From positions 78,362-142,361 of the forward strand of contig NZ_AQXM01000063.1 in assembly GCF_000376245.1 (NCBI RefSeq): a stretch of 64,000 nucleotides of DNA, given 5' to 3'. Source of the DNA: Acaricomes phytoseiuli DSM 14247. GTDB lineage: Bacteria; Actinomycetota; Actinomycetes; Actinomycetales; Micrococcaceae. The number at the start of each line of letters is the position of its first letter. The first letter of the stretch is position 1. The notes beneath the pieces were generated by a model. That model did not search any database. It had not been told where the DNA came from and saw nothing but the letters and a program-made list of their open reading frames with translations. Below are positions 52,324-64,000 of this stretch, one piece after another. The translations under genes were made by a program, and so were the position numbers.

Positions 52324-53073
52324 GTGGCGGAGGGCTCCCTGGGTGCGGCCGCTGTAGACGCACCTGGCCTGCAGTTAAGCGGTGACCACCGATTGCTGCA
52401 CCATGATGCGCTCAGCCTTGCGCCTTTGCTGTTGGGAGCGAGGCTCACGGTAAGCAATGGGGTCGATACCGTCGCGGTGCGCCTTTCGGAAGTCGAGGCG
52501 TACCTTGGTCCGGCAGATTCGCCGGCACCGGACCCGGGTTCGCACAGCTATCGGGGCCGGACGGCGAGGAACGCGGTGATGTTCGGCCCGCCCGGTCATC
52601 TGTATGTCTACTTCACGTACGGGATGCATTACTGCGCGAACCTCGTGTGCTCAGCGGAAGGGACCGCCTCCGGCATCCTCTTCCGCGCGGGGGAGGTCAT
52701 CGCAGGGCTCGAGGTGGCTCGGTCCCGCCGGCCGGCTGCGCGGAGGGATGCTGATCTGGCGTCCGGCCCGGCACGGCTGGCCTCAGCTCTGGGCCTTGAT
52801 CGATCCGCTAACGGCACAGCTGTCACCACTGAGGACGCTGCGCCGCGGAACGCGGCGGGGGCAGCGCCGGAGGGTGGGCTCCGGGTGAGCCTGGTCCTGG
52901 CGGACCCGCTGCCGCTGGCTGTCGTTAGCGGCCCCCGGGTCGGCGTCGCAGGCCCGGGGGGCGGGCCGGAGTATCCCTGGCGGTTCTGGATCGACGGTGA
53001 TCCTACGGTGTCCCGTTATCGTCCTGCCAAGCCCCGGCCCGCGTCACCACGGCGACTGGCTCAGGGGCAGTAG
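52324..53073 (+). CDS. mpg: DNA-3-methyladenine glycosylase (AAG/MPG type)
   Basis: Base-excision enzyme removing 3-methyladenine and hypoxanthine, of the mammalian AAG fold and thus unrelated to AlkA. The 249 residues include LAPLLLGARLTV, the catalytic glutamate in VRLSEVEAYLGPADSPAP, GRTARNAVMFGPPGHLYVYFTYGMHYCANLV, and ASGPARLASALGL. GTG 52324 is the start. The gene position upstream of tyrS is usual in Arthrobacter relatives. It ends 13 bp inside the convergent secreted-protein gene. Confidence 0.94.
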   Translation: MAEGSLGAAAVDAPGLQLSGDHRLLHHDALSLAPLLLGARLTVSNGVDTVAVRLSEVEAYLGPADSPAPDPGSHSYRGRTARNAVMFGPPGHLYVYFTYGMHYCANLVCSAEGTASGILFRAGEVIAGLEVARSRRPAARRDADLASGPARLASALGLDRSANGTAVTTEDAAPRNAAGAAPEGGLRVSLVLADPLPLAVVSGPRVGVAGPGGGPEYPWRFWIDGDPTVSRYRPAKPRPASPRRLAQGQ

Positions 53074-53315
53074 GGGCTGGGCACGTACCAGCTATTGGGG
53101 TTCTTCGGTGCGCAGACCCAGGGCTCCAGGCCGCCGGGCCTGCTGCCGCGGGTGGCCAGCTGCACCCCGGCCTGCGGATTGTCGGGAGTGCTGCAGATCG
53201 TCGGTCCACTGGGGGCTTCTTCTGCGTTCGCTGCTGCTGTTCCTACCAGGCTCAAACCCAGCAGAGCCGGGACGAAAGCCAGTGCGGTCAGGGTGCGAAT
53301 AGTGCGGGGGGACAC
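53061..53315 (-). CDS. Small secreted protein with three cysteines
   Basis: An 84-residue protein that I do not recognise. GTG 53315 (AAGGAA upstream) opens a basic start (SPRTIRTLTALAF) and a signal peptide ending near AAANA. The mature part of about 46 residues (EEAPSGPTICSTPDNPQAGVQ, LEPWVCAPKNPNSW, YVPSPYCP) holds three cysteines and many prolines, which suggests an exported peptide with one disulfide plus a free thiol. Its 3' end overlaps mpg. Upstream, 53316-53468 shows no feature I can name. Confidence 0.65.
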   Translation of the reverse strand: MSPRTIRTLTALAFVPALLGLSLVGTAAANAEEAPSGPTICSTPDNPQAGVQLATRGSRPGGLEPWVCAPKNPNSWYVPSPYCP

Positions 53316-53468
53316 GTTCACATCGTTCCTTTCACAACAGGCCACTGGGGAATCACGGGAAGCGATTCCCTCGGTGAAATGGCTGCTTCACCGGATCTTC
53401 TGGGAGAACTCTGAGAAATATGAAAGTTCCGGTAATTCACACAGGCTAGTTGATCGGTAGGCTTTTGA

Positions 53469-53487
53469 GAAGGGCCCTCGGCCCTTC
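53469..53487. repeat. Short strong hairpin before apt
   Basis: GAAGGGCC-CTC-GGCCCTTC, a perfect 8-bp stem with a 3-nt loop in the gap between the secreted-protein gene and apt. No U-tract follows. It could end read-through transcription or lie in the apt leader. Confidence 0.5.
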
Positions 53488-53535
53488 GGCGCAGGCGGGT
53501 CGGCCTGCGATAGACCTAGGACGGGTACGAAAATC

Positions 53536-54108
53536 GTGAGTGACTCCGCACTTCAGCCAGCCTCAGTCACAGCTGGGCACAAAACAACGGTTCAGGACGT
53601 GATCTCGAATCTCTGCGCAACCGTCCCCGATTACCCTGAGCCAGGGGTGCTCTTCCAGGATCTGACCCCGGTCTTCGCCGATGGGCCGGCGATGCGACTG
53701 GTCATCGACGCTCTGCTCGGGGCTTTCCCGGAAGCGGGCTTCGATGCGGTGGCGGGCGTCGAGGCCCGCGGATTCCTGCTAGCCGGGGCTGCCGCTTATG
53801 CCAGCGGTACCGGAACACTGACCATTCGTAAAGCAGGAAAGCTGCCCAGAGCCACGTACCGTGAGCAGTATCAACTGGAATACGGTCAGAGCGCCATAGA
53901 GTTATCGCCGGTGGACCTGCCTGCAGGAAGTCGCGTCCTGGTCCTTGATGATGTGCTGGCTACGGGCGGTACTTTCGCGGCGACGGCGAGGTTGTTGCAG
54001 CAGGCCGGGCTCGAGGTCGCTGGCTTCGGCGTCGTTCTAGAGCTCAGCGAACTCGGCGGCCGTTCCGCTTTAGCGGGCTACCCGGTCCACTCCTTGTTGC
54101 AGATCTGA
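53536..54108 (+). CDS. apt: Adenine phosphoribosyltransferase
   Basis: Salvages adenine to AMP using PRPP. The 190 residues contain YPEPGVLFQDLTPVFAD, the GVEARGFLLAGAAAYA segment, RKAGKLPRATYREQYQLEYG and the PRPP-binding loop VLVLDDVLATGG at 134-145. Start GTG 53536 yields an N-terminal extension of about 18 residues compared with E. coli Apt. In many actinobacteria apt precedes relA; here it is followed by the HelR-like gene. Confidence 0.94.
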   Translation: MSDSALQPASVTAGHKTTVQDVISNLCATVPDYPEPGVLFQDLTPVFADGPAMRLVIDALLGAFPEAGFDAVAGVEARGFLLAGAAAYASGTGTLTIRKAGKLPRATYREQYQLEYGQSAIELSPVDLPAGSRVLVLDDVLATGGTFAATARLLQQAGLEVAGFGVVLELSELGGRSALAGYPVHSLLQI

Positions 54109-54171
54109 GCGCCTTGAGCATCGGGTATCCGGGTGGAGGCCCTGTTCAATTCCTATTCATGCAATGAGGCG

Positions 54172-54177
54172 TAGAAT
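54172..54177 (+). promoter_or_regulatory. -10 box upstream of the HelR-like gene
   Basis: TAGAAT, giving a start near 54184 and a leader of about 40 nt. I looked for the rifamycin-associated inverted repeat known upstream of some helR genes and did not see a convincing one. Confidence 0.35.
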
Positions 54178-54225
54178 AGACGGTCTGCTTCGCCAGCATG
54201 CACCAGACCCAGAGAGGACGCCTCA

Positions 54226-56565
54226 ATGCTTGACGCCGAGCCCGCTCATCCTGCTGACGGTAACACCCCGGTTACCTCTGAAGTTACCTCTGAATCCGGT
54301 ACTGCCGCTGGGCGGCCCGGGATCCAGCGGCAGGAAGAGCTGAGCCAGGAGCGGGAATACGTCGCCGCTCTCTATGCCCGGCTTGATGAGCTGCGCGAGG
54401 AGAAGGTTAGCCAGCTCGTGCAGGTGCGGAAGAACAACACCGGCGGATCGCATCAGAACCGTTCCGAGCGGGACGCCTTCGCGACAATGTATGAAGACCG
54501 GCTGGCGCAGCTCAACGCGGTTGATGACCGGCTGGTCTTCGGCCGGCTGGATCTCGACTCAGGGGAACGGCGCTATATCGGCCGCATCGGTCTGTCCACA
54601 GATGATCTCCGGCAACTCATGGTGGATTGGCGGGCGCCGGAAGCGGGCAGCTTCTACCAAGCGACGGCCTTCGAGCGCCTGGGGGTGCGCCGACGCCGCC
54701 ATCTGATCCTGCAGCGCCGGGAAGTCGCCGCGATCGAAGACGATGTGCTGGATAGCGAGCTACTCAAGGAGGGCGAGCAGCTTCAGGGTGAAGGCGCGCT
54801 TCTGGCCGCGCTCGATGCCAAGCGCACCGGCCGGATGGGCGATATCGTCAGCACCATCCAGGCCGAACAGGACAGGATCGTGCGCGCTCCGCTTTCAGGC
54901 GCACTGGTGGTGCAGGGCGGCCCCGGAACCGGTAAGACAGCGGTGGCGCTGCACCGGGCCGCTTATCTGCTCTACACACATCGCAAGCGCCTGGGCTCGG
55001 CGGGAGTACTGGTCGTCGGCCCCTCATCGTCCTTCATGGAATACATCGAACGCGTGCTTCCCTCGCTCGGTGAGACCGGAGTGGTGATGGCGAGCCTGGG
55101 CCGCTTGATGCCCGGAATCGACGCCTCGGGCGTAGAAGATCTTCCGGAGGTCGCCGAGATCAAAGGGCGCGAGGTGATGGCGAAGATCATCCAGCGCGCC
55201 GTAGCGAACCGTCAGCGGGTACCTGCCGAAGATCAGACCCTGAATGTCGAAGGCCAGCAGCTGACCCTGACCGCTAAGCAAGTGCGCCGGGCCCGGGACA
55301 AAGCACGGGCTACGGGCAAGCCGCATAATGAAGCCCGGCTTACCTTTGTGAAGATCCTGCTGCGGGAACTGACCGAACAGCTCACCGAGAAACTCGAAGC
55401 CGGTTCCCGCGGGAATACCGCGGACCGCTCTTACGCCGGTGAGGAGGTGCGCACCGCCCGGGACGTGCGCGTAGCGCTCAATCTGGCTTGGATGCCGATG
55501 ACTCCGGAGCGCCTGGTCAGTGAGCTTTTCGCGAAACCAGCGGTGCTGGAAGCTGCGGCCCCGGAGCTGAGCCCGGCACAACGAGAACTTCTGCTCCGGG
55601 ATGCTGAATCCCCGTGGACAGAATCTGATGTTCCGCTTCTCGACGAAGCCGCGGAACTATTAGGCGAAACCGACGGCAGCCGTTCCGATAACACCCAGGG
55701 CGCGGCCTGGCAACGGGATCTGGAGAATGCCGAGCAGGCTTTGCGCAATATGCAGCAGAGCCTTGCCGACTCCGGTGTCGACGGTCTCGTCAGTGCCGCC
55801 GATCTGGCCGATCACAATACCTGGGAGCAGGAGCACATGCCTCCTGCGGAGCGGGCGATGTCGGATCGCAGCTGGGCCTTCGGGCATATCGTCGTAGATG
55901 AGGCGCAAGAGCTCTCACCGATGCAGTGGCGGCTTCTGGCGAGACGCTGCCCGGTGAAGTCCTTCACGATCGTCGGAGATATCGCCCAGGCCTCTGGGGC
56001 GGCAGCTGCGCATTCCTGGGATGAGGCGCTCGCCCCGCACTTTGGCCAGCATTGGCACCGGGAAGAGCTCACGGTGAATTACCGGACCCCGGCGCAGATC
56101 GTGGAGATGGCCACCCGGATGGCCAGAGCCGCCGGGCAGCTGAGCGATATCTCCGAGGCGCAAGCGGTCCGTGAAGGCCGCTGGGCGCCGGTGATAGATC
56201 ATGTGGCGGAGCCGACGCAGCTGACCGAGGCCGTAACGAAGGCGGTGCCGGAGGAGCTCGCGGCGGTTGACGGTGGTGTGCTCGCGATCATCGCGACGCC
56301 CGAGCGGATAGCGGACCTCACCCCTGCGCTCGTGGAGCTGTATGGTTCGAGAGTGGGGCACGGGGCCGGTTCGCTGAACCAGGACATCGTGGTGCTCAGC
56401 CCGCACGATGCCAAGGGGTTGGAGTTCGACGGGGTCGTCGTGGTGGAACCTGCAGAGCTCATCAGCGGTGACCGGGTGAGCGATCTCTATGTGGCGATGA
56501 CCCGGCCGACGCAGCGGCTGCGGCTTATCCACGCTGCTGAGCTGCCTGCGGGCATCGGGGACTGA
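54226..56565 (+). CDS. helR: HelR/HelD-like RNA polymerase recycling ATPase
   Basis: A 779-residue UvrD/Rep-like superfamily 1 ATPase. An N-terminal coiled coil (ELSQEREYVAALYARLDELREEKVSQL, about 35-80) is followed by DWRAPEAGSFYQA, Walker A GGPGTGKT (231-238), the IVVDEAQELSPMQWRLLARRCP motif, and VLSPHDAKGLEFDGVVVVEP near the end. This is the layout of actinobacterial HelR, which pulls stalled RNA polymerase off DNA and displaces rifamycins. The rifamycin link is family knowledge, not seen here. An ordinary HelD-type role is the main alternative. Confidence 0.85.
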   Translation: MLDAEPAHPADGNTPVTSEVTSESGTAAGRPGIQRQEELSQEREYVAALYARLDELREEKVSQLVQVRKNNTGGSHQNRSERDAFATMYEDRLAQLNAVDDRLVFGRLDLDSGERRYIGRIGLSTDDLRQLMVDWRAPEAGSFYQATAFERLGVRRRRHLILQRREVAAIEDDVLDSELLKEGEQLQGEGALLAALDAKRTGRMGDIVSTIQAEQDRIVRAPLSGALVVQGGPGTGKTAVALHRAAYLLYTHRKRLGSAGVLVVGPSSSFMEYIERVLPSLGETGVVMASLGRLMPGIDASGVEDLPEVAEIKGREVMAKIIQRAVANRQRVPAEDQTLNVEGQQLTLTAKQVRRARDKARATGKPHNEARLTFVKILLRELTEQLTEKLEAGSRGNTADRSYAGEEVRTARDVRVALNLAWMPMTPERLVSELFAKPAVLEAAAPELSPAQRELLLRDAESPWTESDVPLLDEAAELLGETDGSRSDNTQGAAWQRDLENAEQALRNMQQSLADSGVDGLVSAADLADHNTWEQEHMPPAERAMSDRSWAFGHIVVDEAQELSPMQWRLLARRCPVKSFTIVGDIAQASGAAAAHSWDEALAPHFGQHWHREELTVNYRTPAQIVEMATRMARAAGQLSDISEAQAVREGRWAPVIDHVAEPTQLTEAVTKAVPEELAAVDGGVLAIIATPERIADLTPALVELYGSRVGHGAGSLNQDIVVLSPHDAKGLEFDGVVVVEPAELISGDRVSDLYVAMTRPTQRLRLIHAAELPAGIGD

Positions 56566-56633
56566 CCGCCAGGAACTAATCGGGCTGAGTGGTTCACTGG
56601 CCTGCGGAATCTCCGAGAGTACCGGGATTGCGG

Positions 56634-56639
56634 TAGTTT
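56634..56639 (+). promoter_or_regulatory. -10 box for leaderless tyrS transcript
   Basis: TAGTTT ends 6 nt before GTG 56646. AAGGAT between them could also act as a very close ribosome site. Confidence 0.4.
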
Positions 56640-56645
56640 AAGGAT

Positions 56646-57986
56646 GTGTCAACCGATCCCCGTCTCCCTGTTCCTTCCGGTTCTGTCCGGCCGCAGCGCA
56701 ATGATGAAAGCTTTCCGAATATCTGGCAGGAGCTGCTCTGGCGCGGCCTGATCCAGGTGTCTACTGATCCGGAAGCTCTCGAGAAAGCGCTCAACGAAGA
56801 GACGGTGACGTATTACTGCGGTTTCGACCCCACCGCCTCGAGCCTGCACCTAGGCCACTTGGTGCAGCTCATCTTCATGCGACGCTTACAGCTCGCCGGG
56901 CACCATCCCTTGGCACTGGTGGGCGGGTCCACGGGCATGATCGGGGACCCTCGACCCACCACGGAGCGAGGCATGCAGACCAAGGAACAAGTGGCGGACT
57001 GGGTGCGCAGCATTCAGACTCAGGTGCAGCCCTTCCTCTCTTTCGAAGGCCAGAACCCGGCGCGGATGGTCAATAATCTGGATTGGACCGCCCCCTTGAG
57101 CGCCATCGATTTCCTGCGCGATATCGGCAAGAACTTCCGGGTCGGCACGATGATCAAAAAAGATATCGTCGCCTCCCGGCTGAACTCGGACGAGGGAATC
57201 TCCTATGCGGAGTTCAGCTACCAGATACTGCAGGGCCTGGACTTCCTGGAGCTCAACCGGAACTACGGCTGCACGATGCAGTTCGGCGGTTCCGATCAAT
57301 GGGGGAACCTGACCTCCGGAACCGAGCTCATCCGCAAGGTGGAGGGCAAGAGCGTCCATGCGGTCGGCACTCCGCTCATCACGAATGCGGACGGGACCAA
57401 GTTCGGCAAGAGCGAAGGCAATGCCATCTGGCTCAACCCGGAATTGACCAGCCCCTACGAGTTCTACCAGTTCTGGCTCAACACCGCGGATGCGGATGTC
57501 GCTGAGCGGCTGAAGGTCTTCACCTTCCTCTCTCGCGCCGAGATCGAAGAGCTTGCTCAGGTCACTGCGGAGCGACCGCATGAGCGCGCCGCGCAGAAGA
57601 CTCTGGCCTGGGAAGTGACTTCGATGGTTCACGGTGCAGAGGCCACTGGCAAAGTGATCGATGCTTCCCGAGCGCTTTTCGGGGGAGGGGAACTCGAGGG
57701 GCTCGATGAGAGCACCCTACGGGCCGCCACCGCGGAGCTGCCGTACACGAAACTGAGCGCTGATGACTTCGATGACGGTCTGGATATCGTGAGTCTTCTG
57801 GTCGCATCGGGGCTCGTGGAGAGCAACTCTGCGGCCCGGCGCACTGTGGCCGACGGCGGGGCTTACGTCAACAACCAGAAAGTGACAGCCCCCGATAGCC
57901 GGATCGAGCGATCACAGCTCTTGCACGGCCGGTACCTGCTGGTGCGCCGGGGCAAGCGCACGATGGCACTGCTCGAAGTGGCCTGA
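56646..57986 (+). CDS. tyrS: Tyrosyl-tRNA synthetase
   Basis: Class I synthetase, 446 residues. The HIGH motif appears as HLGH (68-71), preceded by YCGFDPTASSLHL. Tyrosine and tRNA contacts lie in SYQILQGLDFLELN and QFGGSDQWGN, and KMSKS appears as KFGKS (252-256). A C-terminal S4-type domain follows (VASGLVESNSAARRTVADGGAYVNN). GTG 56646 is the start; an N-terminal tail of about 20 residues precedes the conserved region. No T-box leader is present. It is the last protein gene before the rRNA operon. Confidence 0.96.
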   Translation: MSTDPRLPVPSGSVRPQRNDESFPNIWQELLWRGLIQVSTDPEALEKALNEETVTYYCGFDPTASSLHLGHLVQLIFMRRLQLAGHHPLALVGGSTGMIGDPRPTTERGMQTKEQVADWVRSIQTQVQPFLSFEGQNPARMVNNLDWTAPLSAIDFLRDIGKNFRVGTMIKKDIVASRLNSDEGISYAEFSYQILQGLDFLELNRNYGCTMQFGGSDQWGNLTSGTELIRKVEGKSVHAVGTPLITNADGTKFGKSEGNAIWLNPELTSPYEFYQFWLNTADADVAERLKVFTFLSRAEIEELAQVTAERPHERAAQKTLAWEVTSMVHGAEATGKVIDASRALFGGGELEGLDESTLRAATAELPYTKLSADDFDDGLDIVSLLVASGLVESNSAARRTVADGGAYVNNQKVTAPDSRIERSQLLHGRYLLVRRGKRTMALLEVA

Positions 57987-58036
57987 TTCCAGGGGCGATT
58001 CAGCAGGCTTTTTGGGTTGTGGTACAGCTCACGCTA

Positions 58037-58056
58037 CGGAGGGTTTGCATCCTCCG
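58037..58056. repeat. Small inverted repeat after tyrS
   Basis: CGGAGG (58037-58042) and CCTCCG (58051-58056) with an 8-nt loop. It may contribute to tyrS termination, though it overlaps the -35 of the next promoter. Confidence 0.4.
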
Positions 58057-58072
58057 AGGGGGCGTGTATAGT
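58045..58072 (+). promoter_or_regulatory. Upstream rRNA promoter candidate
   Basis: TTGCAT (58045-58050), 16-nt spacer, TATAGT (58067-58072). A strong match in GC-rich surroundings, about 430 nt before 16S. Confidence 0.5.
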
Positions 58073-58234
58073 AGTACAAGTCGCCCGCTGCAGTAAGGCT
58101 CAAGGCACGGAGTTCATACCGGCCCCTAGCAATTGCAGCGGAAACCAAACCCTTATACTTCTACTGAAGCTAATCCTTCTGCGCCTCAGGCTCAGCACAG
58201 GAAAAGCTCAATAAAGTAGTGGGCGGATTCGATA

Positions 58235-58250
58235 GAATTCATGTGAATTC
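58235..58250. repeat. GAATTCA/TGAATTC inverted repeat in the rRNA leader
   Basis: Two 7-bp arms separated by TG, 17 bp before the -35 of the downstream rRNA promoter. It is placed like an activator or repressor site (inference). Confidence 0.4.
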
Positions 58251-58266
58251 CGGGAAATAGTCCGGT

Positions 58267-58296
58267 TTGACAAGAAGAAAATGAATCAAATAAAGT
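58267..58296 (+). promoter_or_regulatory. Main rRNA promoter candidate
   Basis: Consensus -35 TTGACA (58267-58272), 18-nt spacer and -10 TAAAGT (58291-58296), about 200 nt before the mature 16S 5' end, with an A-rich stretch around it. Confidence 0.65.
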
Positions 58297-58363
58297 AAGT
58301 AATAACGAGTCAAGCAGAATTCGGATTGGTTTTGAAACTAATTCTAGAATCCTTGAAATCGTC

Positions 58364-58394
58364 TGTTGTTTGAGTTCTCAATAGTGTGTTTTGT
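58364..58394 (+). promoter_or_regulatory. boxA-like antitermination motif before 16S
   Basis: TTGTTTGAGTTCTCAATAGT (58367-58386) and adjoining bases resemble the actinobacterial rrn nut region (TTGTTTGAGAACTCAATAGTG) that loads Nus factors. A related copy occurs in the 16S-23S spacer. Confidence 0.55.
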
Positions 58395-58502
58395 GTTTGT
58401 TGATACCGTTTTTGTAGATGGTGTCGTTCTGTTGTGTCATGCGCTCCTGTGTGTGATGTGATGGAGTTGATGCTTGGATCATTCGTTGGTCTGTTGATGT
58501 TT

Positions 58503-63586
<5,084 letters not shown>

Positions 63587-63765
63587 ACCCACAAACCCAA
63601 CAACACTTCAAAAGAGTTGGGAGGGTGCTCGCGTTCACTCTACGGTCCCCAAACAACAAACCACACCGCGGTATGAAAAGCACAGGAACCATTGAGATAA
63701 CTACATAAGACTTGACGTAACAGTCACACGAAACTTCACCCCCTCCACAGGGGTGGTGACATAGA
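63587..63765 (+). other. 23S-5S spacer
   Basis: About 180 nt. It contains the pairs CACCCCCTCCACAGGGGTGGTG (stem CACCCC/GGGGTG near 63737-63758) and sequences that would pair around the 23S ends for processing. No tRNA. Confidence 0.7.
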
Positions 63766-63884
63766 GTTTCGGCGGCCATAGCGTGGGGGAAACGCCCGGT
63801 CCCATCCCGAACCCGGAAGCTAAGCCCCACAGCGCCCATGGTACTGCACTCGACAGGGTGTGGGAGAGTAGGACACCGCCGAAC
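63766..63884 (+). rRNA. rrf: 5S ribosomal RNA
   Basis: About 118 nt. GTTTCGGCGG at the 5' end pairs with CCGCCGAA at the 3' end, and CCCGGTCCCATCCCGAACCCGG and GGAGAGTAGGACACCGCCG are typical. Ends accurate to a few bases. Confidence 0.95.
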
Positions 63885-63894
63885 AACCATTACA

Positions 63895-63940
63895 AGAGAG
63901 GGAACCACAAAGCCGTGGTTCCCTCTCTCTTTATTATTTT
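63895..63940 (+). terminator. rRNA operon terminator
   Basis: Perfect 14-bp stem (AGAGAGGGAACCAC, 63895-63908, with 63915-63928), hexaloop AAAGCC, followed by CTTTATTATTTT. The best canonical intrinsic terminator in the window. The remaining 60 bases to the edge show no gene. Confidence 0.93.
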
Positions 63941-64000
63941 AACAACAGCCACATCGGGCGCCCAAGGACCGGAATGGGTCTGCCCCGGGTTTGGTTGACA

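Larger units (their letters stand above)
57987..58502 (+). promoter_or_regulatory. Long rRNA leader and promoter region
   Basis: About 515 nt without a supported gene between tyrS and 16S; AT content rises after 58200. It contains two promoter candidates, small hairpins and a boxA-like antitermination motif, listed separately. Open frames here are short and unlike anything known. Confidence 0.7.

Noticed and set aside
63995..64000. TTGACA at the right edge as a -35 element
   Set aside because: The -10 region would lie outside the window, so nothing can be tested.

Overview
The window reads as a chromosomal segment of a high-GC actinobacterium of the order Micrococcales, most likely family Micrococcaceae (Arthrobacter / Renibacterium / Psychromicrobium-like). 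The basis is the gene order (pgsA-cinA-clgR-recA-recX-miaB-miaA-dapF, hflX-lexA, his-priA, infC-rpmI-rplT-pheST-argCJBDFRGH, mpg-tyrS-rRNA), PriA in place of separate HisA and TrpF, DUF3046 before recA, and an rrn operon with no spacer tRNA. The genus cannot be fixed without comparing the 16S sequence. Almost everything is core genome. I see no prophage, insertion sequence, CRISPR array or tRNA gene.

Layout. 1-415: frameshifted, partial SDR oxidoreductase (minus). 0.5-5.1 kb: pgsA-cinA, clgR, marR (minus), DUF3046, recA-recX. 5.2-10.1 kb: secreted coiled-coil lysozyme-fold protein, miaB-miaA-dapF. 10.3-16.6 kb: asparagine permease, RsmC-like methyltransferase (minus), hflX-dinG. 16.7-18.1 kb: lexA and a divergent LysM membrane protein around a shared SOS control region. 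18.1-22.5 kb: hisC-hisB-hisH-small membrane ORF-priA-sseB, with hisD missing from its usual place. 22.6-27.6 kb: MFS transporter, DUF1844, infC (AUU start)-rpmI-rplT, SpoU methyltransferase. 27.7-33.7 kb: an accessory-like stretch with a GlsB-type protein, MFS exporter, frameshifted NUDIX gene, VOC protein, SOS-boxed radical SAM protein, frameshifted acyl-CoA ligase and SIMPL protein. 33.8-37.6 kb: pheST flanked by long perfect inverted repeats. 37.6-39.0 kb: quinone oxidoreductase and a small membrane protein. 39.0-47.8 kb: complete argCJBDFRGH operon with a candidate ArgR site. 47.7-49.3 kb: a deletion-like junction joining a DUF4442 remnant to a cation exchanger that lost its N-terminus. 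49.4-53.1 kb: ogt/ada-alkA, NAD(P)-binding protein, mpg. 53-58 kb: small secreted protein, apt, HelR-like RNA polymerase recycling ATPase, tyrS. 58-64 kb: rRNA leader, 16S, 23S, 5S and terminator.

How the genes work together. DNA-damage functions are unusually concentrated: recA with both a LexA box and a PafBC-type promoter, recX, lexA and its divergent LysM partner, dinG, a radical SAM protein with its own LexA box, ada-alkA/ogt, mpg and a broken NUDIX gene. Translation genes (miaA/B, hflX, infC, rpmI, rplT, pheST, tyrS, rrn) form the second theme, and histidine/arginine biosynthesis the third. Many genes have a TANNNT box 6-8 nt before the start codon and no Shine-Dalgarno, which points to leaderless transcripts. 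The same geometry marks a five-codon upstream ORF in the hflX leader. Four loci are broken (two single-base homopolymer changes, one other frameshift, one nonsense mutation plus truncation). These are either sequencing errors or gene decay.
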